Origin: NCEH01 sp040049195
GTDB lineage: Bacteria; Pseudomonadota; Alphaproteobacteria; Rhizobiales; Xanthobacteraceae
Reading direction: 5' to 3' (one strand)
Assembly (NCBI RefSeq): GCF_040049195.1
Contig: NZ_JBDZDL010000012.1
Length of the DNA: 64,000 bases
The first letter of the stretch is position 1. The number at the start of each line of letters is the position of its first letter. The position numbers were made by a program, and so were the translations under genes. The notes beneath the pieces were generated by a model. That model made no database searches and was not told the DNA's origin. It worked only from the letters and a program-made list of their open reading frames with translations. Below are positions 9,049-17,742 of the stretch, in pieces.

Positions 9049-9759
9049 TCACGGCGTGAACTTCATGGCGCGCGCGGCCGCGGATTCTGCCGCAATGCGA
9101 TCGAGATTGGCCTGGTTGGCAGCCGCGGCGGCATTGTTGACGACCCCGTTTAGTTCATTGATCGTCAATCCGGTCTGAACCTGAACTTGCGTGTTCTGAT
9201 CGATACTGCCCTTGAGGTCCTGCGCTTGTCCGATCTGCTGGCCGCCTTGTTTGAAGGCAGTGGAGCGCTGCTGAACGGCGCCCTGCGTCGAATTGATCAG
9301 TCCTGACAGCGTCGCGGCGACGTTCACAGAATTCTTGTAGGCCGTGTCCACCGGATGGGTCTGACCGCTCGCGAGCCCGGTGATCGTCTGCACCAGCTGA
9401 AGGCCGTTAATCAGCGTGGAGACAATGTTCTGCGAGTTCGAGCCCATGCCGGCGAACGATAATGCGCCTCCCGAGATAACCGATCCGAGCGACGGCGCCT
9501 GCGCCATGGAGAAACCGCCGCCAAGCGCCATTTGCGCCAGCGCACCTTGAGCCTGCGATGAGCGATCGCCCGTCACCGCCTGCAGTGTCTTCTGCGTGAA
9601 CTGCATGATCTGTTGATCGGCCGTGAGGATCTTCTGCGTGCTGGTCGCGATTTCCTGGGCCTTTTGCAGATTGGCGTTATCGATAACCGGCACCTGCGCC
9701 ATGGCCGGGGAGAACTGGCTCACGACGACGGCGGCGACGAGAGCGATCATGGTTCGCAT
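9049..9759 (-). CDS. virB5: VirB5/TrbJ-like minor pilus protein
   Basis: This 236-residue exported protein has a signal peptide (about 1-21, AMA-QVP) followed by long Gln/Ala-rich amphipathic helices (NANLQKAQEIATSTQKI; TGLTINELNGVVNNAAAAANQANLDRI), as in VirB5/TrbJ tip proteins. The AGGAGG ribosome-binding site lies 6 nt before ATG 9759. It lies in the virB operon between virB4 and virB6, the standard position. Confidence 0.8.
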   Translation of the reverse strand: MRTMIALVAAVVVSQFSPAMAQVPVIDNANLQKAQEIATSTQKILTADQQIMQFTQKTLQAVTGDRSSQAQGALAQMALGGGFSMAQAPSLGSVISGGALSFAGMGSNSQNIVSTLINGLQLVQTITGLASGQTHPVDTAYKNSVNVAATLSGLINSTQGAVQQRSTAFKQGGQQIGQAQDLKGSIDQNTQVQVQTGLTINELNGVVNNAAAAANQANLDRIAAESAAARAMKFTP

Positions 9760-9768
9760 CGAATCCTC

Positions 9769-10659
9769 CTAGTGGCTCGTGGCATTGATCGCGGCAAGCG
9801 CCGCGGCTACATCGGCGACGGTCAGGTCGGCTCCAGACCCGGCGCTCGCGGGCGTGCCTTGCGCTTGGGCGAGGTAGAAGATGACGTTGCCTTCGGTGTC
9901 GACATAGCGGGCGCTGATACAGCCGGGATCAGGGGCCGTCCCGGGCGGTGTGGTCGAGCAGCCTGTCGGGGTCCGGCAAGGATCGGTCGGCGAGCCCGCT
10001 CCGATCATGCCGATCGGACAGGTCGGTCCCGAGCTGGGGCGCCCGCTTGTGACCGCCGCCCGCATCCCGCCGGCGGCGCGGCTCATGTCGCTCGTCATCG
10101 CCAGATTGAGAGCGTTGAGGGCGGTGAGCCACAGGTTTGTTGAACCCGTGACGCCGTTCAAGGCCAGGTTGTTCTGCAGCCGGGCGGCACTGTTCATGTC
10201 CATTGCGGCCATGACGGTCGAGCCTGTGCCGACCCGCTGGCCGGCAGATTGAAAGCCGGACTGCGCGGCCGACAACGTCGAGCGACTGGCGTCAAGCCCT
10301 GCCACGACGTCACCGGTCGACTTGAAGAGCGTTTGGCTGTTGAGCGCCCCGCCCTGCGCGGCCGGATCGGGGTTGGCAGGCAAATCCGGTCCATAGGCTT
10401 GGATGGCCCGGCTCCCTGCGCCGGCCTGAGGCTTGACGGTCGGGTCCGTTATGCTGGCTTTCTTGCCGGTGGTGACTGCGCATTTGACGCCATTGTTGGC
10501 GTCCTTGCGCTGGGTCGTGATCGGGACGAGTTTGACGGTCGTGCTCGCTGTAAGCGAATGTTGAGTGAGCTGGGCGGCGTCGTCTACAGGAATTGCGGCC
10601 CGCGCCTCGGCTGTGAGACCTGCGAACACGGCGACCAGGAGGACGGTGACGGGTCTCAT
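9769..10659 (-). CDS. Exported protein of unknown function inside the virB operon
   Basis: This 296-residue product has a signal peptide (about 1-22, MRPVTVLL...ARAA), a helix-rich Ala/Ser/Asn middle and a Cys-containing loop near 225-255 with many Pro and Gly (PTCPIG, DPCRTPTGCSTTPPG, DPGCIS). ATG 10659 overlaps the virB4 stop (ATGA), so it is translationally coupled. It ends in VDTEGNVIFYLAQAQG and a short helix. Position suggests a periplasmic or surface pilus accessory. I do not recognise a family. Confidence 0.7.
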   Translation of the reverse strand: MRPVTVLLVAVFAGLTAEARAAIPVDDAAQLTQHSLTASTTVKLVPITTQRKDANNGVKCAVTTGKKASITDPTVKPQAGAGSRAIQAYGPDLPANPDPAAQGGALNSQTLFKSTGDVVAGLDASRSTLSAAQSGFQSAGQRVGTGSTVMAAMDMNSAARLQNNLALNGVTGSTNLWLTALNALNLAMTSDMSRAAGGMRAAVTSGRPSSGPTCPIGMIGAGSPTDPCRTPTGCSTTPPGTAPDPGCISARYVDTEGNVIFYLAQAQGTPASAGSGADLTVADVAAALAAINATSH

Positions 10660-13067
10660 GATGGGGCCCTCCCCAGGAAGATTGGGAGCCAAACCGAGGG
10701 GTCATCGCCGACGCGTGCGCGTAGCGCATCGAGCTCGGCGACGGTTTCTGTTCGGCCCGAAAGCACCTTGATTAGATCCGGCATGCTCGACAGGTTCAGA
10801 CGCGCCACGACGCTGTCACGGCCATGTTTGATCAAGAACGAGCGGCTTTCGGGGACAGTGCTGCGAATCCAAGCCACCTCGCGCCCGGAGAGCCGGAAGG
10901 CTTGGCGGTAGCTCTCGTCGTCAGCTTTCGGGTTCGGAAAGAAGATGTTGGTGCTGGTTTGCTCGATCAGTGTGTTGGAGGCTCCCGACCGGACGATGTC
11001 GGCCGCCGATTGCGTCCCGAACCCGAGGATTCCGTTTTGCTTGCGGATCGTTTTCAGCTTGTCGCGGATGAAAAAGGCAAAGACCTCGTCGTCCAGCAAC
11101 CGCCATCCCTCATCGAGGAAGATCATCACCGGGTCGCCGGTGAGGAGCTCGTCGGTACGATGGAAGATGTACATCAGCGCGGCTGTTCGAATGACTGGGT
11201 CATCGAGGACACGCGTCATGTCAAAGCCGAAAATGCTCGAGATGGAGAATTGATCTTCGTCGTTGTTGAACAGCCAGCCGCGCTGATCCGGACGCATCCA
11301 GCTTTCCAATCGGGCTAGCAGGTCACCTTCCCCGGCGCGGATACGGCCGCGCAGCAAGGTGGAGAAGGCCTTCAGCGTTCGTCCTTCTGGACCAGCGGAC
11401 AGGGCGGCAGCAATGGCGTTGCGGATTACCTGCTCTTCGGAGGCGCTCAGTTCACCTCCCTTCGCAGGTCTGAGCATGAAGGCGAACAGCTGGTATAGAA
11501 ACTCGCGGTTCGGCGCGGAGTCAGGCAGTGATAGGGGATTGAAGCCGGTCGGCTCGCCGGGAATAAGAGCCTCGTACTGTCCGCCCAAAGCGCGGATGAA
11601 AATCTCCGCGCCCCTGTCCTTATCGACGAAGACGAGTTTCGGGCGCGGCTCGATACGCTGCGTCTGTGCGGCGATGAAGGAGAGGAATACAGTCTTGCCC
11701 GACCCCGTCGGGCCAACGACGGTGAAGTTGCCGATGTCGCGGACGTGATGATTATAGTAGTAGGCGGTTTGCGACGTGGTCTCGAAGACCGAAATGGCCG
11801 GACCCCAGTGATTCCCGTCGGGACTGCCGCTTGGATAGTTGTGCAGGGATGTGAAGCCGGCGAAATTTTTTGACGAGATGACAGCCCGTCTTGCGATATA
11901 GGCAAAGTTGCCTGGAAGCTGCGACCAGAACGCCGGCTCGCAATTGAGGTCCTCGCGCACCCAGATGACCGAGCGATCTGTGAGCGCGGCGCCAACTGCG
12001 GTGACCGCTGCTCCGACCTCCGCAAGGCCACGGCCGAGGCACATGACCGTCATGTGGTGCTCGCCGTAGATGGCCTCCGAGGCGAGAAGCTCGTCGCGCG
12101 CTTCGTCAAGGTGCTCGGCGACGATAGAGCCCGCCTCGTCCGACATGTCGACCTGGCGCGACACACGATCGATCTGTTTGGCCGCCACAGGCCGGTCGAC
12201 AATCGCGAAGGTCTGCGTCGCGATAAACTCGTGAGGGACCCGCAGCAGGTTGTCGAATGATCCCGGCCCGCTCTGCGCCGGATATTCGCGTATCGAGATC
12301 ATTGCGCCAAAGCGTGTATCCTCAGCTCCGGCGCCGCGAATTTCGATAGCATTCCGGCCAAAGAAGAGACGCTTCGTCGAAAGCGCATCGGAAAGGTCCA
12401 TCCGCGGCAAATGCATTGGCCGCGGCATGCCGCCGTTCACGAGCTGCACGAGGAATTCGAGCGGTTCGGAGTACCACACGCCCTCTCGCCGTATGACGCC
12501 GAGCTGGCGCGCGCCATAGGCGGCCAGGTTCTCGCGGACAGCCGTGGCCGCATCGCGAAGCTCGTTAAGAGCGGTCTGGATGGCGACCGACTCGCCGGCC
12601 GCGTCCTTGCGGCCGAGAGCCTTCGTCATCAAAACATCGAAGGTGCCGGCCTGTCCCTGTAGCGGGCGCCGAATGATCGTAAGATAAATGTCGTTGACGA
12701 ACATTCGCCGCTTCGACAAAGCGGCGTCGTAGCGCTCGTCGATCTCGCGGCAGAGGGCATTGTCGAAGCTGGAAGCAATTCGCGGCTGCACTTCCCGCCG
12801 GACGATATGGGACGCGATCGCGAAGCGGGAGTTGGCGAGGGTTCGCACAATGTCGTTGCGGCCTAGCAGGCGAGCGTTAACCTCGCTCATGTCCGAGGTT
12901 TCGAAGGAGTAGCCGTCGAGCTTCAGGACCGTCAGGACGAGGCCGTCGCGGGTCTTGACGATGTGGTCATCGACGTGTCGGGTGTAGGGGATGTGCGAGG
13001 CGACAGGCCGCTCGCGTCGCGATACGGCGCCGAAGGTGAGCTCGTCGAGCAAAGCGCGCGCGATCAT
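10656..13067 (-). CDS. virB4: VirB4 T4SS ATPase
   Basis: This 803-residue protein has the CagE/TrbE/VirB4 layout: an N-terminal domain (about 1-400), then the motor domain with Walker A GPTGSGKT (452-459), Walker B VMIFLDEGWRLLDDE near 650 and the downstream GTQSAADIVRS segment. It energises pilus biogenesis with VirB11 and VirD4. The start is ATG 13067, 7 nt after virB3. Its length matches the family (about 790-820). Confidence 0.95.
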   Translation of the reverse strand: MIARALLDELTFGAVSRRERPVASHIPYTRHVDDHIVKTRDGLVLTVLKLDGYSFETSDMSEVNARLLGRNDIVRTLANSRFAIASHIVRREVQPRIASSFDNALCREIDERYDAALSKRRMFVNDIYLTIIRRPLQGQAGTFDVLMTKALGRKDAAGESVAIQTALNELRDAATAVRENLAAYGARQLGVIRREGVWYSEPLEFLVQLVNGGMPRPMHLPRMDLSDALSTKRLFFGRNAIEIRGAGAEDTRFGAMISIREYPAQSGPGSFDNLLRVPHEFIATQTFAIVDRPVAAKQIDRVSRQVDMSDEAGSIVAEHLDEARDELLASEAIYGEHHMTVMCLGRGLAEVGAAVTAVGAALTDRSVIWVREDLNCEPAFWSQLPGNFAYIARRAVISSKNFAGFTSLHNYPSGSPDGNHWGPAISVFETTSQTAYYYNHHVRDIGNFTVVGPTGSGKTVFLSFIAAQTQRIEPRPKLVFVDKDRGAEIFIRALGGQYEALIPGEPTGFNPLSLPDSAPNREFLYQLFAFMLRPAKGGELSASEEQVIRNAIAAALSAGPEGRTLKAFSTLLRGRIRAGEGDLLARLESWMRPDQRGWLFNNDEDQFSISSIFGFDMTRVLDDPVIRTAALMYIFHRTDELLTGDPVMIFLDEGWRLLDDEVFAFFIRDKLKTIRKQNGILGFGTQSAADIVRSGASNTLIEQTSTNIFFPNPKADDESYRQAFRLSGREVAWIRSTVPESRSFLIKHGRDSVVARLNLSSMPDLIKVLSGRTETVAELDALRARVGDDPSVWLPIFLGRAPS

Positions 13068-13074
13068 GTCTGCC

Positions 13075-13371
13075 TCACGGAGCGTAGCTGTCGGCGCCCC
13101 AGAAGGAGCGCGTGCGTGGCGGGCATCTGGTTGAGCGCACGAAGAGTATTTCGAAGATTCGATCGTCCCGGAGGGTCATCACGTAGCCGAACAGGTGCAG
13201 CGGGATCGCGACCAGCAACATGAAGAGGTTATGGGTAACCAGAAAGCAAACGCTCGACGTCACGCCGTTGAACATGAAGTACATGTACGGGACGCCCATC
13301 AGCGTAGGAGCGCGTGTGAGCGCCTTGACCAAAGGCGTGATGAGGGGGTCGTCGAGTTGGTCTTCCGTCAT
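13075..13371 (-). CDS. virB3: VirB3 inner-membrane protein
   Basis: This 98-residue protein has the VirB3/TrbD pattern. The N-terminal PLITPLVKALTRAPTLMGVPY precedes one or two hydrophobic helices (about 28-65), ending in the typical LRDDRIFEILFVR. ATG 13371 overlaps the virB2 stop by 4 nt. It assists pilus assembly together with VirB4. Confidence 0.9.
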   Translation of the reverse strand: MTEDQLDDPLITPLVKALTRAPTLMGVPYMYFMFNGVTSSVCFLVTHNLFMLLVAIPLHLFGYVMTLRDDRIFEILFVRSTRCPPRTRSFWGADSYAP

Positions 13372-13670
13372 TGGCCGACCGCCGACTGGAAAAATTGCAC
13401 GATCTGTGCCGAGCCGAACACCAGCACGATGCCAAAAATGACGCTCCCCGCGATGCCCCAAGTCAGGCGACCGGACCAGGCGAAAAGCCCGCAAGCGATT
13501 ACCGCGAGCGTCGCGAGCGCAGTGGCGATCGGGCCCGTCAGCGCTTGCACCAATTGCGTCAGTGTCGACTGAACCGGCTGTAGCGTTCCGCCCGACTGTG
13601 CCGCGGCGTCGACGACGCTGATGGCAAGCAAGGTCAGTGCAATCGGGCCGCGCAGAATAGAGCCTCTCAT
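13368..13670 (-). CDS. virB2: VirB2 major pilin
   Basis: This 100-residue pilin precursor has a signal peptide (about 1-24, VDAAAQ) and two hydrophobic helices (about 45-63 and 70-90) separated by a short basic loop (WSGRLTWG), the TrbC/VirB2 pattern. The in-frame GGAGG just before ATG 13670 marks the start and rules out the longer frames. Confidence 0.9.
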   Translation of the reverse strand: MRGSILRGPIALTLLAISVVDAAAQSGGTLQPVQSTLTQLVQALTGPIATALATLAVIACGLFAWSGRLTWGIAGSVIFGIVLVFGSAQIVQFFQSAVGQ

Positions 13671-13683
13671 CAAGTCCTCCATG

Positions 13684-14385
13684 TCAATCGACGTGCATGA
13701 CAAATCCGTCATTCCATCGCGGCCCCGCTGGCGGTCGCCCCGCAGCGGAGGCCGGCGCAAGCTCCACGACATCTGGTTGTGAGGTCGCTACCGCGCGTTC
13801 GGCAGGTCCGGGCCAGCCGTAAAAATCGTTGATCACCTGCGCGACGAAACGGACTGTTTCTGGATAGGGCGGAACGCCGCGATTCTTGGCGACCGCGTCC
13901 TCGCCGGCGTTGTAGGCAGCGACGACGAAGAGCGGATTCTTGTATTTGTCCTGGAGGCTGCGCAGGAAGCGTATGCCGCCTCGAACGTTATCAGCGGGAT
14001 CGCACAGGTTGACTTTGAACCGGTCTGCCGTTTGCGGCAGCAACTGCATCAGTCCGAACGCACCCTTATCGGAAAGCGCGATCGAGTTGTACTGGCTCTC
14101 GTTCTTTGCGACCGATTGTACGAAGTCGGAAGAGAATGCTTCCTCAGCGGCAATTCGTGCCACCAAGGCCTTTGCTTCTTCGGTCGATATCGCCTTGGCC
14201 GGTGCGCAAGGCAGTGTGACCGCTGCGCCCGCTGCAGCAATGTGAGGGCGAGCTGTCTGTCCGGGCAGTACGCGACCGGCAGCATCTATCGTCGCGATAC
14301 GCGCAGGGATCGCGAGATCCTGCGCGTTGGCCGTGGCGCAGGCCACCGCCACACCCAGTCCAACTGCCGCGATTCGCTTCGACAT
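13684..14385 (-). CDS. virB1: VirB1 lytic transglycosylase
   Basis: This 233-residue exported protein has a signal peptide (about 1-20) and an SLT/lysozyme-like domain (about 70-185) with the catalytic Glu in KNESQYN, then GAFGLMQLLPQTADRF, NVRGGIRFLRSLQDKY and AAYNAGEDAV. It opens the peptidoglycan locally for T4SS assembly. ATG 14385 follows a GGAGG ribosome-binding site. As the first gene of the operon it lies next to the 17-bp palindrome at 14,411-14,427. Confidence 0.92.
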   Translation of the reverse strand: MSKRIAAVGLGVAVACATANAQDLAIPARIATIDAAGRVLPGQTARPHIAAAGAAVTLPCAPAKAISTEEAKALVARIAAEEAFSSDFVQSVAKNESQYNSIALSDKGAFGLMQLLPQTADRFKVNLCDPADNVRGGIRFLRSLQDKYKNPLFVVAAYNAGEDAVAKNRGVPPYPETVRFVAQVINDFYGWPGPAERAVATSQPDVVELAPASAAGRPPAGPRWNDGFVMHVD

Positions 14386-14410
14386 GCCCCTGCCTCCACT
14401 TTTCAATAGA

Positions 14411-14427
14411 CAATATATTAGATATTG
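14411..14427. promoter_or_regulatory. 17-bp inverted repeat in the virB1 divergent promoter
   Basis: CAATATATTAGATATTG has perfect 6-bp arms (CAATAT / ATATTG) around ATTAG. It lies between the divergent virB1 operon and the plus-strand accessory operon. A one-mismatch copy in the same orientation occurs at 17,100-17,116. AT-rich symmetry in a GC-rich background and exact recurrence suggest a repressor or activator operator for the transfer genes. Confidence 0.6.
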
Positions 14428-14482
14428 ATACCTTGGCAACAGCTTACTGAATGGGCGTCCCCAGCTCGATCCGGAGGGTTGG

Positions 14483-14977
14483 ATGAACCGTTGCGCAGCT
14501 CTGCTGGTCGCCGTCGGCCTCGGTCTCATACCGGGCGCTGTCCCGCCTGCGCGAGCTCAGGATGCGTCGTTCGGCTGCAAGGTTCTGCTATGCGCAGCCG
14601 CCAGCAGTCCGAGTTGGTCGGGGATCCCCTATTGCGTTCCCGTCATGCAGGAATTGTTTCGGCGTCTGGCGCGTGGGGGCGGATGGCCGTCATGCTCCGA
14701 GGCGCATGCGAGTGGACCGGGCTACGAGCCCTACGAAGCCTGCCCTACTGGTCTGACGGCCGTCACCGGATCTCCGGGCAGCGAAATGTTGCCCTCGCCC
14801 AATGGAAATTTATGTGCGGACCTATCCAAGCCCGAGCGTGCTTGCGCGGGAGGCGACGGCGGCTGCACCACGACGTATCCGACGACGGTGCGGCAGCCCC
14901 GAAGCGAACCCTATTACGTCGACATCAGCTCGGGCAACGGCATGCAAAGGTTCTACTTTTCTCTACGGGGCTACTAG
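14483..14977 (+). CDS. Exported Cys-rich protein of the transfer region, unknown
   Basis: This 164-residue product has a signal peptide (about 1-25, ARA-QDA) and about ten cysteines (GCKVLLC, PYCVPVM, PSCSEA, EACPTG, NLCADL, RACAGG, GGCTTTY), so it is probably disulphide-bonded in the periplasm. GGAGGG precedes ATG 14483. It is the first gene of the plus-strand operon divergent from virB1, which points to a transfer accessory role. I do not recognise a named family. Confidence 0.65.
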   Translation: MNRCAALLVAVGLGLIPGAVPPARAQDASFGCKVLLCAAASSPSWSGIPYCVPVMQELFRRLARGGGWPSCSEAHASGPGYEPYEACPTGLTAVTGSPGSEMLPSPNGNLCADLSKPERACAGGDGGCTTTYPTTVRQPRSEPYYVDISSGNGMQRFYFSLRGY

Positions 14978-14978
14978 C

Positions 14979-15578
14979 ATGCGCCGGCTGTCGCTTCTCG
15001 CCGCGATCATCGCAATACCACTCGCCGCAACGGCCGCGGCGCAGGCCCCCTCACCCTGGTTTCCGATCGCGGCCGACGTCGTCTATCTCACCGGAGACAG
15101 CTGGTCGGCTGGAGAGGTGACCTATCGCTTGTATGGCGTTCAGTCCTGCCTGCGTGGAACGAACTTCACAAACGCCCATGGCCTCAAGCGCGATTGCGGC
15201 GAGGCTTCGCTGGCCATGCTTGTTGCGCTGATCCGCGACCTCCACCCGCAATGCTACGATGCTGCAGAGTCAGCGCAACAGCGAACCGTCTTCGTGTTCT
15301 GCCTTGCAAGCCCAAGCCAGGGAGCCGCGGCAGGCTCGCGCATCGATCTCGGAACTGCTCTCATCTCGACCGGTTTTGCCTTTGCAGCACTGAAGCCCGA
15401 CGGTCAGCCAGTGCATGCACCCTACTTCGTAGCCCAACTGGTCGCCCAACGCAGCAAGGTCGGCTTGTGGGCCTTCGCCGACCTACCCGACCCAAACCCT
15501 ATCATCTTGCGCGCCTTGCGCGAGCGGTCCCCAGCCGGGGCATCCGAGACCCCAACGGCGGGTCCGGCAACACGGTAG
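14979..15578 (+). CDS. Exported thermonuclease-like (SNase-fold) protein 1
   Basis: This 199-residue product has a signal peptide (about 1-22). Its following segments resemble the staphylococcal nuclease fold: VTYRLYGVQSC for the strand bearing the first catalytic Arg, then DCGEASLAMLVALI. The usual acidic motif after the Arg (RLxGIDAPE) is replaced by RLYGVQSCLRG, so nuclease activity is doubtful. It starts at ATG 14979 one base after the upstream stop. A second, distant relative lies at 15,932-16,516; the two flank the SSB gene. Confidence 0.6.
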   Translation: MRRLSLLAAIIAIPLAATAAAQAPSPWFPIAADVVYLTGDSWSAGEVTYRLYGVQSCLRGTNFTNAHGLKRDCGEASLAMLVALIRDLHPQCYDAAESAQQRTVFVFCLASPSQGAAAGSRIDLGTALISTGFAFAALKPDGQPVHAPYFVAQLVAQRSKVGLWAFADLPDPNPIILRALRERSPAGASETPTAGPATR

Positions 15579-15606
15579 CGATCAACCTGAAGCAGAAGGA
15601 GCGATC

Positions 15607-15945
15607 ATGCGAACCACCAATCTCTATATCGTCCGCGGCTTTGTCGGGCAGGCCCCGAAAGCTTTTAACAAGGCCGCCAAAGTCAATATCGCCACTGATC
15701 GCACCTGGACCGACACCAAAGGCGAGCGCCATGAAGAGACAGACTGGGTGACGGTGAGCATCCTCAATGAAAAAGCGGCCGCCTGGGTCATCGCTAATGT
15801 CGCGAAAGGCGACCCGGTCTATGCCGAATGTCGCATTGCCGATGGTTCTTACAAAAAAGATGGCGAGACGATCTATACGACAGACATCATTGCCCACGTG
15901 TTTCACAAGCTTGATCTCGGCGCGCGCGACGATGCGGCCGCGTGA
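15607..15945 (+). CDS. ssb: Single-stranded DNA-binding protein (OB fold)
   Basis: This 112-residue protein has the SSB pattern: NLYIVRGFVGQAPK, VNIATDRTWTDTKGERHEETDWVTVSI and KGDPVYAECRI. It lacks the long acidic-tipped C-terminal tail of chromosomal SSB (it ends LGARDDAAA), as do many plasmid-borne SSBs. It is probably used on transferred single strands. ATG 15607 is preceded by AAGGAGCGATC. It overlaps the next gene by 14 nt. Confidence 0.85.
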   Translation: MRTTNLYIVRGFVGQAPKAFNKAAKVNIATDRTWTDTKGERHEETDWVTVSILNEKAAAWVIANVAKGDPVYAECRIADGSYKKDGETIYTTDIIAHVFHKLDLGARDDAAA

Positions 15946-16516
15946 TCGGTTGCTCGCCCTAGTCTTCTCGACGGCCGTCATCACGCATTCGGCGGCGGCG
16001 CAGTCGGTTGATCGAGACAGTGGAATTTACGCGCCACGCACGCCGCTCCAGTCTCCGCCGTTGCGGGTAGAGGTGATTGACGGCACGCGCTTCCGCGACA
16101 TCGAGACCGGGGATGCCTATCGGCTTTACGGCATCGAGACGTGCGCGCCAGCGCAGACCGCGCGGCTCGGCCGTCAGCCCTGGCCGTGCGGGACGATGGC
16201 GACGGCGTGGCTCGTGACGGCCACGCTGAATGCTTGGCTTGCCTGCAGGACGTTGCGCGAAGAATCCGGCGAACATCTTGTCAGGTGTGCAACGGCTGGA
16301 CACCAGGACCTGGCGGCGGACATGCTCCGTGCCGGCGTCGCCGTGGCGGTGCCGGGCACAGATCGAGAGCCCGCGATCCGAGCCTATATTCAGGCTGAAC
16401 AAGATGCGCGCAAAGCTTACCGCGGGCTTTGGTCGAGCACATTCCAGATGCCTTGGGAGTGGCGAGCGAGCCGAGCCGTTATGCCGTCTGTCGCGCACGG
16501 CGAGGCGACGCCATGA
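15932..16516 (+). CDS. Exported thermonuclease-like (SNase-fold) protein 2
   Basis: This 194-residue product has a signal peptide (about 1-25) and an SNase-like domain: LRVEVIDGTRFRDIETGDAYRLYGIETCAP, CGTMATAWLV, EHLVRCATAGHQDLAADMLRAGVAVAV and AYRGLW. The strand Arg (YRLYG) and the later R-C-x8-D segment are kept, but the DAPE glutamate position reads ETCAPAQ, as in copy 1 where it is also lost. It starts inside the ssb 3' end and its stop overlaps the next start. A role in DNA processing or as a structural relic of the fold is possible. Confidence 0.65.
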   Translation: MRPRDRLLALVFSTAVITHSAAAQSVDRDSGIYAPRTPLQSPPLRVEVIDGTRFRDIETGDAYRLYGIETCAPAQTARLGRQPWPCGTMATAWLVTATLNAWLACRTLREESGEHLVRCATAGHQDLAADMLRAGVAVAVPGTDREPAIRAYIQAEQDARKAYRGLWSSTFQMPWEWRASRAVMPSVAHGEATP

Positions 16517-17064
16517 ACCGCCTAGCGATCACATTTGTGTTTCCCATAGTCGTCGCGCTGGGTGGCTGCGCCGCCCCGCAATCTTGGCCGGTGAACGATT
16601 ACGGACCGCCCTCTCGCGAGCCGATCTACGTTCCTGCCGAAGTCAAGCCCGGCCGTCTCGAATACGCCCCGGATCGCTCGACATTCGCTCCGATCCTGAC
16701 GGAACGCTATGCCTATCCGACACAGCCGGAAGCCAACGCGGCCTATCGCCGCTTGCTTGCTTTCGCACCCCCAGGGCGCTCGCAACCGGCATCGGTGTGG
16801 CTGTTCGGATGCAAGCCGGGCGCCTTGGATGAGCAGACGGTCCGTGTCACACGCTATCGAGGGCCAGTCGTTCACTGCGCGACGGATTTTTTGGACCAGG
16901 ACGGCCGGCGCGTCCGCCGAGAAGCCGTGAACTTCTATCACTACGCCGACGTCTGGAACATGAAACCCGTGTACCCGCCCCGAACCGCTGCTCCGTGGCG
17001 CAATCGTGAACGCTCGCCGAAGGACCTGTGGTGGTGGGTACCGGGTCGCGCTCGATACGAATAG
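16513..17064 (+). CDS. Putative lipoprotein of the transfer region, unknown
   Basis: This 183-residue product has a lipoprotein signal with lipobox LGGC (Cys 19). The mature part is rich in Pro, Tyr and Arg, with a central SVWLFGCKPGALDEQTVRVTRYRG and VHCATDFLDQDG. ATG 16513 overlaps the upstream stop. I do not recognise it; envelope location and operon suggest a T4SS accessory. Confidence 0.6.
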   Translation: MNRLAITFVFPIVVALGGCAAPQSWPVNDYGPPSREPIYVPAEVKPGRLEYAPDRSTFAPILTERYAYPTQPEANAAYRRLLAFAPPGRSQPASVWLFGCKPGALDEQTVRVTRYRGPVVHCATDFLDQDGRRVRREAVNFYHYADVWNMKPVYPPRTAAPWRNRERSPKDLWWWVPGRARYE

Positions 17065-17075
17065 CGGAGCCGGCA

Positions 17076-17729
17076 ATGAAAGTCGCGCGCCGATTGAGCC
17101 AGTATATTAGATATTGTACTCTCGTTATGCGGTCGATCATCCCGACTACTCTTGCATCTGTCCTCGCCACAGGACTTCCACTCATAATGGAAGCGCAAGC
17201 ACTCGCGCAGTCGGTTACGCCGGATCCGGAGGCCTGGAGGCCGATGTCGTACGCCGACCTCCAACGTCCGTCCGCGGCAACCGCGACCTATGTCGACATT
17301 TGGAAGGATGCGATCGAGAGCAACAATCAAGCCTACCGGGAGCGCGGCGACCACCGGTTCGTCGACAGCAACGCACCGGTCACGGAAGCGCATTTCACAA
17401 TCTGGAGTCCAACGCGTTCCGTCGTGCTCACGATTCTCAACACGGCGATCGGATGCACGATGAAGGCTTCCATGCCGCAGGCACGCGCCACGGTAAAATT
17501 CTGCCCCTTGCGCATCGCTGTTTATGACGGGCTTCGGGTCCGAACGATGGACGGCGGACGCGCGTGCTTCCTCGAACTCGTCGGCGTCGTGCAGGACGCG
17601 GCGGCCTCTGCCGCCTATGCAGCTTATGATGTGTCGAGCCGAACAGTGAAGATCGGCATGATCGTCGACCACAAAGCCGTCGACGGTTGCTCACTGGAAG
17701 TACCGCTGGCGCCCCGCAGCACAGATTGA
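17076..17729 (+). CDS. Exported protein of unknown function
   Basis: This is 217 residues from ATG 17076, which has a GGAG site six bases upstream and is coupled to the preceding stop. An alternative ATG at 17127 gives a more normal signal peptide (MRSIIPTTLASVLATG, ALA-QSV) but lacks a ribosome-binding site; choosing it would place the 17-bp palindrome (17,100-17,116) upstream rather than inside the gene. The mature part has the segments WRPMSYADLQ and AIGCTMKASMPQARATVKFCPLRIAVYDG. No family was recognised. Confidence 0.55.
   Translation: MKVARRLSQYIRYCTLVMRSIIPTTLASVLATGLPLIMEAQALAQSVTPDPEAWRPMSYADLQRPSAATATYVDIWKDAIESNNQAYRERGDHRFVDSNAPVTEAHFTIWSPTRSVVLTILNTAIGCTMKASMPQARATVKFCPLRIAVYDGLRVRTMDGGRACFLELVGVVQDAAASAAYAAYDVSSRTVKIGMIVDHKAVDGCSLEVPLAPRSTD
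17100..17116. promoter_or_regulatory. Second copy of the 17-bp palindrome
   Basis: CAGTATATTAGATATTG matches the 14,411-14,427 element at 16 of 17 positions and is in the same orientation. It lies just before the alternative ATG at 17127, so it may mark an internal promoter of the accessory operon. Confidence 0.5.
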
Positions 17730-17742
17730 GGAGAACAAACAC

